Source: a virus
Reading direction: 5' to 3' (one strand)
DNA: 56,272 bases
Virus record (IMG/VR): IMGVR_UViG_3300031521_000082
Span: 1-56,272 of that record
The stretch's first letter is position 1. Each line of letters starts with the position of its first letter. Below, one piece after another: positions 48,312-56,272 of the stretch. Made by a program: the position numbers and the translations under genes. The notes beneath the pieces are model-generated. The model had not been told where the DNA came from. It ran no database searches and saw nothing but the letters and a program-made list of their open reading frames with translations.

Positions 48312-49484
48312 TTAGAGCCCTAAATTTTTTAAATACTGCGACCACCACACCATCATTTCTTTTCGTTCGGATAAATATTGAGCATGGTTATAGGAAGCTC
48401 TTACCTTATTTCTATCACAATGGGAAAGCTGTTTCTCGATCACGTCGGGCTTAAAACCGTTTTCGTTTAAAATAGTCGAAGCGGTTGCTCGAAAGCCGTG
48501 TCCAGTAACTTTTGAGTGGTATCCCATTCTATAAAAACTATACAACATCGTGTTTTCACTCATGGGTTTTAAAAAATTATTTACCTGTGGGAATATATAT
48601 TTACTTTTCCCTGTTATGTCCTTCATTTGATTTAATATTTGCAAGCATTCTTCAGACAAATGCACAATGTGAAAACGATTGTTTTTCATTCTCTCTGCGG
48701 GAATTCGCCATTCTGCCTGATCAAAATTAATTTCTTCCCATAAAGCGCCGCGCAGTTCACCGGTGCGGACAAACGTTAACATGAGAAATTTAATAGCTAA
48801 TTTAACGTGTGCGGAACCGTCAAATTCATTTAACTTTTGGATAAATTCTGGCAATTCGATTTCAGATAAATGCTTATAGTGTGTCACTGGCGATGTTTTT
48901 AGAGCGCCTTTTAAATCAGAAGTTGGATTGGAAACGGCTTTCCCACTTGAAATAGCATATCGAAAAATTTCACCACAAATTTGTAGTGCACGATGCGATA
49001 ATACGGTAGCTCCTCTATTTTCGATTTTTTGCAAAAATGATAATACAGTCATAGGTTGTATTTGAGTTATGGGTTTTGACCCAATACCTGGAAAAACATC
49101 ATTAACTAGGATTTGCCATACATTTTTTGAATGTTTTGGAGACCAGTTTAATTCCTTTTTCTTGTACCAATCCCGCGCTACCAACTCAAAAGTATTTTTG
49201 TACAGGGCTTCCCGTTCCATTTTTAATGTTTTTTGAACTTCAATTGGATCTTCGTTATTAGCTAAAATTCTTTTTGCGTGATCCCTTTTGTCACGTGCTT
49301 GAGCAATCGATACTGACGGATACACACCCAATGATAGGCACTTTTCTTTTCCCATAAAAAAATACTTCATTCTCCAATATTTGCTATCATTTGGATTAAC
49401 CAACAAATACAAGCCTTCTGCGTCATAAACTTTGTAGGATTTTTCTTTTGCACGTGATTTTTTAATAATTCCTTCGGTAATCAT
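48312..49484 (-). CDS. int: P4-type tyrosine integrase
   Basis: About 390 residues from the ATG at 49484, chosen over 49550 because AAAGGAG lies 9 bases upstream and the product then begins like P4 integrases (M-I-T-E-G then K-E-K-S-Y-K-V-Y-D-A-E-G-L-Y-L). An N-terminal arm-binding DUF4102 domain (about 20-90) contains W-R-M-K-Y and L-G-V-Y-P. The catalytic domain has T-G-E-L-R (Arg245), H-G-F-R (His329, Arg332), L-S-H-C-D (His355) and a Tyr at 365 (S-Y-N-H-A). P4-type enzymes usually insert into tRNA or tmRNA 3' ends, so this is evidence for lysogeny. The gene sits within the late region with no obvious attP beside it. Confidence 0.93.
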   Translation of the reverse strand: MITEGIIKKSRAKEKSYKVYDAEGLYLLVNPNDSKYWRMKYFFMGKEKCLSLGVYPSVSIAQARDKRDHAKRILANNEDPIEVQKTLKMEREALYKNTFELVARDWYKKKELNWSPKHSKNVWQILVNDVFPGIGSKPITQIQPMTVLSFLQKIENRGATVLSHRALQICGEIFRYAISSGKAVSNPTSDLKGALKTSPVTHYKHLSEIELPEFIQKLNEFDGSAHVKLAIKFLMLTFVRTGELRGALWEEINFDQAEWRIPAERMKNNRFHIVHLSEECLQILNQMKDITGKSKYIFPQVNNFLKPMSENTMLYSFYRMGYHSKVTGHGFRATASTILNENGFKPDVIEKQLSHCDRNKVRASYNHAQYLSERKEMMVWWSQYLKNLGL

Positions 49485-49600
49485 ATGGGGTAACTCCTTT
49501 TTACTATCTCTATTAATTAAATTTATACCCCAATATATTTCATCGGTCAACGCATTTTTTAAACATGGTCATTTTAGGAAAAAATCAGTAAAATATTATG

Positions 49601-49620
49601 TATAAAAATAACAATAAAAG
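49601..49620 (+). promoter_or_regulatory. Late-gene upstream motif before the ejection block
   Basis: TATAAAAATAACAATAAAAG ends 10 bases before the ATG at 49630. The AAAG at the end may act as ribosome site. Confidence 0.55.
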
Positions 49621-49629
49621 AGTTCAAAA

Positions 49630-50868
49630 ATGCACAATTACGAAGACACACCTGACGAAGTTATTGCTCACTTTTCCCCACAAGAATTAGAAATTTTAAC
49701 GATGATTCAAGGGGGTGATCATAAGGACGATCGCACAGGGCTTGCGTCCTTTGCACCGTTATTAAAAATTTTGATGCATCCAGAGGTGACTAAAAACCTC
49801 CATTCTTTGAACAATTTCCGTCCAAAAGAAGAAGGTATAGGCAAGTTAATTGCCGATCAAGGGCGTTTTGGAGATAGTAAAGCTGCGGTTTTACCCCGTC
49901 CAATAGCAGAACTTTTTGACGAAATAATGAACAAAGGTGAGCCTTCGATTAATCCTCACACTGGTAAAAGGGAATATTGGGGATTGAGTGATCTTTTCGG
50001 AGGCATTAAAAATGTTGTGTCTTCAGTCCTTCCCTCTATTGGTGGGTTAGTTTCAAAAGCCGCCCCTATGATTGGTGGATTGGCGCAAGAAGGAATATCT
50101 AAGCTTGGTAACATGGCTGGCATGGGGGACTTGGGTAATCAAGTCGGGTCGGCAATTGGGGGCGCTGTAAATAACATTGCTTCATCTGGTGGGCAATCCC
50201 TACAAAACGGTTCGTTTGATCCAACCTCATTTTTGAAAAACGCAGCCGGTCAAGTGGGAACTGCTGTTGCTCCACTTATATCTCAAGGAATTCAAACCCT
50301 TGCTCCAATGGCGGGGAACGCGGCGCAAGGAGGGTTAGCAGCGCTTGCGGGAGAAGCCGGTATTCCCCCAGAATTAACAGACTCAATAGGTGGACTGGTC
50401 AACAAAGGTGTGACTTCATTGGGAAATATGGCTGCCCCAGTAGCTGGTGATTTAGTGCGTCATCTTTCAAACAATCTTATGGGTGGAAGTGCCCCAACAG
50501 AGGGGCTAGCACAAGCGGGGATGACAAGTTCAGGAAACCAAGTCTTAAATAATTATGGAAACACTCCTGTGGGAGCAGGCGTTGGAACCGCACTAACATC
50601 TGGAGGAGCAGGCATGTCGCCCCAAGAATCCATGATGACTGGAACACAGGCAGGGATAAACCAAATGCAAAACCCACTTTCGAGAGCAGCTGCGCAAGGC
50701 GGTTTTAACAGCTACAACGCATATCGAAACGGTGCGTCCCCAATGAATTCTGTACGTACTGGTTTAGGTATGGTCGATCCCGAACTGCGAACAGCTGCAC
50801 AAAACCAAGGACTTAACATAATGCGAAATATGGGTCGAAGAGCATTTAACCGTCAATCCCGTGTATAG
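49630..50868 (+). CDS. Putative ejection (internal virion) protein 1
   Basis: A 412-residue protein. The N-terminus (P-D-E-V-I-A-H-F-S-P-Q-E-L-E-I-L) matches that of the next protein. Residues about 115-330 are a Gly/Ala-rich helical stretch (I-G-G-L-V-S-K-A-A-P-M-I-G-G-L-A-Q-E-G-I) like a membrane-active glycine zipper. Podovirus ejection proteins are stored inside the head and form a conduit across the envelope, and such segments fit that job. It starts the block that runs to 1326. Confidence 0.6.
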   Translation: MHNYEDTPDEVIAHFSPQELEILTMIQGGDHKDDRTGLASFAPLLKILMHPEVTKNLHSLNNFRPKEEGIGKLIADQGRFGDSKAAVLPRPIAELFDEIMNKGEPSINPHTGKREYWGLSDLFGGIKNVVSSVLPSIGGLVSKAAPMIGGLAQEGISKLGNMAGMGDLGNQVGSAIGGAVNNIASSGGQSLQNGSFDPTSFLKNAAGQVGTAVAPLISQGIQTLAPMAGNAAQGGLAALAGEAGIPPELTDSIGGLVNKGVTSLGNMAAPVAGDLVRHLSNNLMGGSAPTEGLAQAGMTSSGNQVLNNYGNTPVGAGVGTALTSGGAGMSPQESMMTGTQAGINQMQNPLSRAAAQGGFNSYNAYRNGASPMNSVRTGLGMVDPELRTAAQNQGLNIMRNMGRRAFNRQSRV

Positions 50869-50875
50869 GTGAATA

Positions 50876-52408
50876 ATGGAAGAAAATATTCCTTTAGAAA
50901 TGGGTATGCTGAACCCTTCAATGGATGAAATTCCGGTCGAAGAGGATGATCTCATTGCGCATATGGATAAAAAAGAAATTGAAATGTTATCCAGCATCCA
51001 ACCTTCAGGTATTGTTCGGAATAATCCATGGAAAATACCGGAATTGCACGAACTATGGGATATGATTCAATCGCAGCCAGAAGTCAAAGAAGAGGTACGC
51101 GGAACAATACAAGAACATATTATGTCTGATAGCGGTGAAAAAGATCATTTGGCTGCGGCAGATAAAAAAGAACTACATCAAAAACCACAAAAACTTCATA
51201 ACGAATTGTTTGGGGAATCTCGAGTTGCAGAAGCAATCGGTCACCAGGGAACAAATGGTGATAACGAAATTGTGCTAATGCGTAAAGGACTTTTGACTTT
51301 TTTATGGGATAGCGTCCCACCCGGATACGAAAAAAAATATATCAACGTCAACGAACATACGGGTTTTCCAGAATTTGGCTTATGGTCAGGAATTCTAGGA
51401 GGTTTAGGCGCTGTCGTTGGATCTGTTGTACCAGGAATCGGTACGATGTTGGGTGCATCCATTGGCTCGGGGGCAGGAGCGCTAGGTGAACATGTTTTTT
51501 CTTCAAATGATAAAAAACCTGAAAGAAATGCATCGCCAGAAAATCCAAATGATTATTACATGGATGATGAGGATGAGGAAGAAGACACGGCGAACCGTGC
51601 AAATTATGATTCATTAATCGATTCGGGTGCGACGGTAATTAATAGTCTTTTAGGTGGAAAGAAAGATACTGAAAATCCTTATGTTGGAGCGGGTAAGAAA
51701 TTATTAAAAAGTATGTTTGGTTCAGAAGAACCTGAACAAAAACTGAATCGTGCAAATTCAATTGATCGTTCGAATATGGCTAAATATTATAAAAAGTTGG
51801 AGGAAGCCACGCGCGAAAAACGTGAATTCAACACAGGTTTATACACTGATTTCATGGCTAGGTACCATCCGAAAAGTAAAAAAATTAACGCTTCTCTTGT
51901 GCATGCGCCAGAAAAAAATGAAAAGGTTTTTCCACAATCACCCAACCAATATAAAGAAGGGGGGGAAGTCATTCGACACATAAAGCCTATTCGTAAATCT
52001 CTTTATTTAAAAGGGGATGAGTCAGGGCAAGCAGATAATATTTATGTCAAAGTCCCAGAACACACCTTTATTATAGATGCTCAGACGGTAAGTCTCATAG
52101 GGGATGGTAACTCAGAAAACGGAAAGCTAAGACTGGATGAGATGATAAAACAAATTCCTAGTTTCAAGGTTGAAAACCTCAGAGATGTTGACTGTGCGTT
52201 AGCTGCAGGCGAATACGCTATTACTCCTGATAAAGTTGCTGGTTATGGTAACGGAGACATCAGAAAAGGAATTGAGATTCTTAAAAGTTTTGTAAAAGAA
52301 ATCAAAAAATACAAGAAACTTGAGGTTAAAACAATACCTAAACCTACTAAGAATTTGTTTGCATACCTTAAAAAAAACATAATGATTGGATTGAAAAATG
52401 ACGCCTGA
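50876..52408 (+). CDS. Putative ejection protein 2, with GG-x-V and GEYAI motifs
   Basis: A 510-residue protein paralogous to the previous one in its N-terminus (E-D-D-L-I-A-H-M-D-K-K-E-I-E-M-L). Residues about 170-205 carry a glycine zipper (G-G-L-G-A-V-V-G-S-V-V-P-G-I-G). A C-terminal domain contains Y-K-E-G-G-E-V, L-I-G-D-G-N-S-E-N-G, and A-A-G-E-Y-A-I-T-P-D-K-V, known from many phage minor structural proteins. Likely packaged in the head. Its stop overlaps the following start by 11 bases. Confidence 0.6.
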   Translation: MEENIPLEMGMLNPSMDEIPVEEDDLIAHMDKKEIEMLSSIQPSGIVRNNPWKIPELHELWDMIQSQPEVKEEVRGTIQEHIMSDSGEKDHLAAADKKELHQKPQKLHNELFGESRVAEAIGHQGTNGDNEIVLMRKGLLTFLWDSVPPGYEKKYINVNEHTGFPEFGLWSGILGGLGAVVGSVVPGIGTMLGASIGSGAGALGEHVFSSNDKKPERNASPENPNDYYMDDEDEEEDTANRANYDSLIDSGATVINSLLGGKKDTENPYVGAGKKLLKSMFGSEEPEQKLNRANSIDRSNMAKYYKKLEEATREKREFNTGLYTDFMARYHPKSKKINASLVHAPEKNEKVFPQSPNQYKEGGEVIRHIKPIRKSLYLKGDESGQADNIYVKVPEHTFIIDAQTVSLIGDGNSENGKLRLDEMIKQIPSFKVENLRDVDCALAAGEYAITPDKVAGYGNGDIRKGIEILKSFVKEIKKYKKLEVKTIPKPTKNLFAYLKKNIMIGLKNDA

Positions 52409-54536
52409 AGAACGCTTAGCCGCACTCCAAAAAAAATTTGACGATGCATACGATTCTTACATAAAAATTGCGAACACGGAAAATGCATCCCCACAATTAA
52501 AATCTCAGGCAACTCACTCTTTCTTAGCGGCTCACAATGATTTGGAAGCTGAAAAAAATATATTAGGTTTACCTTCAAAAGATGAAGAGGTTAAAAAACT
52601 TAATGAAAGATCGCTTCAGGCACAAAGAGAAGCAGATAATGCTAAAAAGTTATTGGATAAAGCGTCTGAAGAAAAAGATAAAACTAAAAAAGAAGCTGAA
52701 GAAGCAAAAAAAAGAACTGACGAATTAATTAGGAAATCTATTTTAGCGCATGAAGAAGCTAATAAAGCCATCGAAAAAACTAATTCTTTGCTTAGACCTT
52801 CTGCTGCGCGCGCACCAACCAAACCCATTGAGGATTTCAGTTCTGCGGTGGCAGCTGCAAAAGAAGAAGCACAACAGAAAATCGCTCAATCGCGTCAACA
52901 ATCTGCAACTTCGAAAGAAGATAATCTTGCACGGCAAGAAGCGCATGCTTTGGAACGCGAGGCAAAAAAAGAGGCCAACCAAGCTGCGGGAACTAGGGCA
53001 GCCACGGAAGGAAGAGATGCTTCAAAAGCTATGCGTGAAATTACTGGTATGGGTCAACCAAGGGCAGCTCAAACTGCAGGCCCTATTCCGGACGTTGAGG
53101 AAATGTCGGATGCCCCTTTGTCCGATCCTAATAACGATGATAGCTTATTTAATGAAGCAAAAGCAGCGACTGGGAGGGCTGATCCAAATTTGGTTGCACC
53201 CTCCTTGGCTACGTTACCCACTCAAAATTCTTCAAACATGCGAAGGTTCGGTTCTTTGGTGGGAGCACTTCCACCAACCCAACAACAACGGGTAACCAAC
53301 CCTTACACGCAGCCCATTGCACGTTCAAATCCTACTGAAGTTGAGGCAATTAGAGACGCGGAAGCTCGAGAAAAACTTGCTCAAGAAAACGCGACGATCA
53401 ACGCTTTTCCATCACAACAATTACACTATGATCCACAAGATTTAGATGAAAATGTTGATACGCAGGCTGCTATCCGTGATCAACTTTTGCAAACATTGTT
53501 TCAATCGTTGAAAATCCCTTATCCAGAATTACCTTTGGAACAAATTTTTGCTGATGAAAGCGCAACGAAGCTTAAATCGGATCAACAACTAATGGATTTT
53601 CTACGTCACCAATTTGATCTCGATGACGTGAAAAAAATGCAAGACTACAGCACAGGAATTAAAAATACTGAAAATGAAGTAGGCAATACCTTAAGAGATC
53701 TGGTCAGACAAGATACGATTTCTGAACAGACGAATCCTTATATTAAAGCTGGTACCGAAAACATTACAGGCGATGCGCTTAAAGAATTCTCCAACCCACA
53801 GGTACAAGAGAGGATGGATTTTTTGCGTCGAATCGCTTTAGAACAGTTCAAAGAAGCGGCGGAAGAACGAAAAAAAGAATTTACGTCGAATCTTCACAGA
53901 CAATTTCCAGGGCATTCTTTTTTCAATAGTGCGCGTGTTGCGGCAGAAAAGAAATTCATGGACGCAGAGTTACGCCGTGAAAAGGATTTAGAAGATCGCC
54001 TTCTGAACGAAAGGTTTAACGCAGAAGAAGCGGAACGAAACCGTGCTGAAAGGATTCTTGCGGGTAATAGACAAAATAATTTGTCTGGTGCTGAAACTGC
54101 TTCCAAGGTTGCATCCATGGCTAACGTGGCTCGAAATAGCGCCGCGCAATCTCTTATGAGTCATGCCCGCGAGAAACGTCAAAACCATTTGCAAGGTATT
54201 AACACTATTCGTGGTTTGGGTGGGGAAGAAACCGCAAGGACACAAGAGAAAATGAATGTCATGAATGCACAACGGGCGAATGCGGCAGCTAATAGCAGGA
54301 ACCTTCCAGCTCAATTGTTAGCCATGACGAACGAAGCTCCATACCCCGGTTTACCGTATGATCAAGCACCTACTTATGTTGCGCCTCCTATTCGTTCGAG
54401 AGCAGGAGAAATGTACGCACAAACTAAAATGAATTCAGGTGCTGGAACTCCTTCATCTGGTGGTTCGGACTTATTAAATACCGGGGTAAACGCTGCTTCG
54501 ACTATTTTACAAAACGTTTTGGGGACAAGAAAATGA
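52398..54536 (+). CDS. Putative ejection protein 3, coiled coil
   Basis: A 712-residue protein. Residues about 1-150 form a long charged coiled coil (Q-A-Q-R-E-A-D-N-A-K-K-L-L). A disordered, Ala/Gln-rich region follows, then a second helical zone near 440-580 with many E-R-K and R-R-E repeats. Size and helical content match P22 gp16- or gp20-type or T7 internal-core proteins by role, but there is no recognised domain. It overlaps its neighbours on both sides (11 and 4 bases). Confidence 0.58.
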   Translation: MTPEERLAALQKKFDDAYDSYIKIANTENASPQLKSQATHSFLAAHNDLEAEKNILGLPSKDEEVKKLNERSLQAQREADNAKKLLDKASEEKDKTKKEAEEAKKRTDELIRKSILAHEEANKAIEKTNSLLRPSAARAPTKPIEDFSSAVAAAKEEAQQKIAQSRQQSATSKEDNLARQEAHALEREAKKEANQAAGTRAATEGRDASKAMREITGMGQPRAAQTAGPIPDVEEMSDAPLSDPNNDDSLFNEAKAATGRADPNLVAPSLATLPTQNSSNMRRFGSLVGALPPTQQQRVTNPYTQPIARSNPTEVEAIRDAEAREKLAQENATINAFPSQQLHYDPQDLDENVDTQAAIRDQLLQTLFQSLKIPYPELPLEQIFADESATKLKSDQQLMDFLRHQFDLDDVKKMQDYSTGIKNTENEVGNTLRDLVRQDTISEQTNPYIKAGTENITGDALKEFSNPQVQERMDFLRRIALEQFKEAAEERKKEFTSNLHRQFPGHSFFNSARVAAEKKFMDAELRREKDLEDRLLNERFNAEEAERNRAERILAGNRQNNLSGAETASKVASMANVARNSAAQSLMSHAREKRQNHLQGINTIRGLGGEETARTQEKMNVMNAQRANAAANSRNLPAQLLAMTNEAPYPGLPYDQAPTYVAPPIRSRAGEMYAQTKMNSGAGTPSSGGSDLLNTGVNAASTILQNVLGTRK

Positions 54537-55393
54537 GATTAAAATTAAAAAATGGTGGGATCGCTGAATCCCTTTTAAATATTACTCGTAATAATTTCAT
54601 GAGTCCGCCAGTCCATAATGCTCAAACTCAAGCGCCAGAAGACGACGAAGAGTTAAACAATAATTTTGACAGAACTTTGGGCGCTACAATGCTTGCTCAA
54701 CCTTTAAGTGGTACGACTGCATTGCAAAATTATGGACAAGGTTATCTGGCTGCGGATCAACAAAGAAACGAGCAATTAAAGCAAAAACAAGCATACACGA
54801 TGCACGGCGAAGAATTGAAGCAAAAGATGGTCAACACCTTGATTGCCGTGGATGAATATAAACAAAACCTCGAATTTAAAAACCGGGAGTTAGATGTTTC
54901 TGCATCCCAGAAAAATAGGCAGTTGGATGAAATGGAAAGACACAATTTGGCATCCGAAGAAATTACAAATAATAAAGCGATGCAAAAAAATATGTCTGAT
55001 CAAATGTCACCGATTGATAAAATAATAAGTGAAGGGGAAGAGGCGAAGAATGCGTTGCAGACCTATGCAAGAATGAAGCAAAATCCTGATGTTGTACCCC
55101 AATTAAACCATACCTTAAGTGGTAATTACAAAATTACCCAAGGAACTAATTCTACAATAAAAAAATTATTAGGAAGCCCAACTTCAGAAGACTTTATTAA
55201 AGAAGCAGAGCTTTCCCATTACCCAACACGATTGTCGGGTAGCATAGCAAATGCTTTGAAAAATAAAAATGTTGATCCAAAAACTATTGATTTAAAAGTT
55301 AAGGAATTTAGAAAAGCAGTAGCCGAAAAAATGCCCAAAAATATTAAGGATATTGATGCAATCGCTAAAAAAATATTAGGAGGGGTTGAATAA
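54533..55393 (+). CDS. Putative ejection protein 4
   Basis: A 286-residue helical protein beginning M-R-L-K-L-K-N-G-G-I-A-E-S-L; the N-terminal K-x-G-G-x element is shared with other virion proteins here. The central part is Gln/Lys-rich coiled coil (N-E-Q-L-K-Q-K-Q-A-Y), and the C-terminus has V-K-E-F-R-K-A-V. Coupled to its neighbours by an ATGA overlap upstream and a TAATG junction downstream. Function inferred from position. Confidence 0.55.
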   Translation: MRLKLKNGGIAESLLNITRNNFMSPPVHNAQTQAPEDDEELNNNFDRTLGATMLAQPLSGTTALQNYGQGYLAADQQRNEQLKQKQAYTMHGEELKQKMVNTLIAVDEYKQNLEFKNRELDVSASQKNRQLDEMERHNLASEEITNNKAMQKNMSDQMSPIDKIISEGEEAKNALQTYARMKQNPDVVPQLNHTLSGNYKITQGTNSTIKKLLGSPTSEDFIKEAELSHYPTRLSGSIANALKNKNVDPKTIDLKVKEFRKAVAEKMPKNIKDIDAIAKKILGGVE

Positions 55394-56272
55394 TGGGCAA
55401 AAAGATTGGAGCTGCAGCGAGGGGAGGCTTGAAAGGATTAGCTTCATACCTTGATACCATTACTGCTTTATACGATATCCCTGTCGGTGTTTACGACAAA
55501 ATTATGAACGAACCGGGAAAATCTCATCCTGACAGAACTAAACGATGGTTCGAAAAATGGGTTGAAAAAAAAATAGATGAGGCTACGGGATATAAATACC
55601 ATCCAGCGGAATTAACGGATGCTGAAAAGAACATTGAAGAAAAAGCCAATATAATTGCTGGTGCTGCATCTCCTAAACGTTGGGGACAGAAAGCAGCGTT
55701 AGCGTTAGCTACTGATTATGCAGGTAAAAAATTAGCTGAAAATGTTGACCAGTCAACAAAGGGTGGAAGAGCAGTAACAGCGTTAGCCCCCCTTGCAGTG
55801 CCCACAGCTGTTTCGAGCGCTGGAAAAACAGTTAAAAACACCTTAAAAAATAAAATCATAGATAAGCTTGACCCTGAACTTGTGGAATTAGCAAAAAAAG
55901 GAGATTTTAACCCCGTTGTGACAGCTTTGATGGATTCAAAAAACCCTTCAGCAAAACGCTGGCAAGGTTATTTGAACAACATCATTCAACAAAGCGGGGG
56001 TGAAAGCGGCAAGGTTGGTATTGAAAAATTTTTAGATCAGATGGCTGAACAAACTACTGGGAAAAAACGAAAATCAAAATTGAATGAGGAAAACGCGGCA
56101 GCGAAAGTTTTAGACGAGTCAGTTTCTGGATTGAATGAGAAATGGAAAGAGCCGAAAGACTTAAAAAATAAAGTTATTGAATCGGTTAAATCTCTCGATA
56201 AGTCGGAAGGTATTTCCAACGTTGATCATGCAGATTTAATTGCTAGAATTAACGAAAAGTTTCCTAACAATG
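55393..56272 (+). CDS. N-terminal part of the 692-residue ejection-type protein (continues at 2-1326)
   Basis: The ATG overlaps the stop of the previous gene (TAATG). The frame is open to the end of the window and continues in phase at the left edge, so the whole protein has about 692 residues. It begins MGKKIGAAARGGLKGL, and the first 40 residues (L-A-S-Y-L-D-T-I-T-A-L-Y-D-I-P-V-G-V-Y) could form an amphipathic membrane-binding helix. A second Ala-rich stretch (A-V-T-A-L-A-P-L-A-V-P-T-A-V) lies near residue 130. The rest is Lys/Asn-rich and helical. It is the last gene before the endolysin. Confidence 0.72.
   Translation, partial: MGKKIGAAARGGLKGLASYLDTITALYDIPVGVYDKIMNEPGKSHPDRTKRWFEKWVEKKIDEATGYKYHPAELTDAEKNIEEKANIIAGAASPKRWGQKAALALATDYAGKKLAENVDQSTKGGRAVTALAPLAVPTAVSSAGKTVKNTLKNKIIDKLDPELVELAKKGDFNPVVTALMDSKNPSAKRWQGYLNNIIQQSGGESGKVGIEKFLDQMAEQTTGKKRKSKLNEENAAAKVLDESVSGLNEKWKEPKDLKNKVIESVKSLDKSEGISNVDHADLIARINEKFPNN
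56147..56272. repeat. Terminal direct repeat (right copy), circular overlap
   Basis: Identical to 2-127. See the left copy. The exactness and length (about one assembly k-mer) point to a closed circular molecule of about 56,145 bases rather than to defined phage ends. Confidence 0.9.

Noticed and set aside
52750-53295. A 181-residue frame inside the third ejection gene
   Set aside because: It is a shifted reading of a lysine- and alanine-rich coding region, without a start signal of its own.

Overview
The window is a complete circular genome of about 56.1 kb. Bases 2-127 recur exactly at 56147-56272, and one reading frame runs uninterrupted across the join. It encodes a tailed, AT-rich, probably temperate phage with a P22-like (podovirus-type) virion. 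Recognised parts include a large terminase, a 718-residue portal, a Mu gpT-like capsid protein, P22 gp4-like and gp10-like tail-completion proteins, a run of ejection-type proteins, an S74-processed tail fibre, an SAR-type GH108 endolysin and a P4-type tyrosine integrase. The endolysin type, the P4-type integrase, the ProQ/FinO protein, the Shine-Dalgarno sites and a perfect E. coli-type DnaA box suggest a Gram-negative, probably gammaproteobacterial, AT-rich host. The exact host cannot be read from the sequence.

Layout. 49630 through the join to 1326: ejection-type proteins. 1313-6674: endolysin and tail fibres. 6916-9264: a hypothetical gene and a phage GroEL. 9304-9425: a promoter-to-terminator unit that looks like a small RNA. 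9436-12516: resolvase-like and membrane proteins. 12636-19759: an operon of overlapping small genes, most of them members of one divergent alpha-helical paralogous family. 19760-20597: the largest non-coding stretch. 20598-21561: a moron-like ATPase and a tRNA-like element. 21872-23593: terminase. 23599-25329 (minus): SSB and a winged-helix, Rep-like protein. 25411-27623: regulators (a stand-alone IS1595-type zinc ribbon protein and a ProQ/FinO protein) and tRNA-Glu. 27721-29664 (minus): an exported AAA ATPase and membrane proteins, with a candidate origin at 29188. 29989-41930: head and tail genes. 41911-45409 (minus): Erf annealing protein and portal. 45474-48277: HTH protein, two GroES-like proteins, and scaffold. 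48312-49484 (minus): integrase.

How it works together. Late virion genes are scattered over both strands, but many share an upstream motif close to ATAATAACAATAAA, a good candidate for the signal that coordinates them. GroEL plus two GroES-like proteins could fold the capsid. No DNA polymerase, helicase or primase is visible, so replication probably borrows the host machinery through the Rep-like protein, SSB and the DnaA boxes. Recombination is covered by Erf and a VRR-NUC nuclease.

The most novel feature is the paralogue array at 12636-19759. It has the architecture of a rapidly evolving accessory locus, but no member matches a family I can name.
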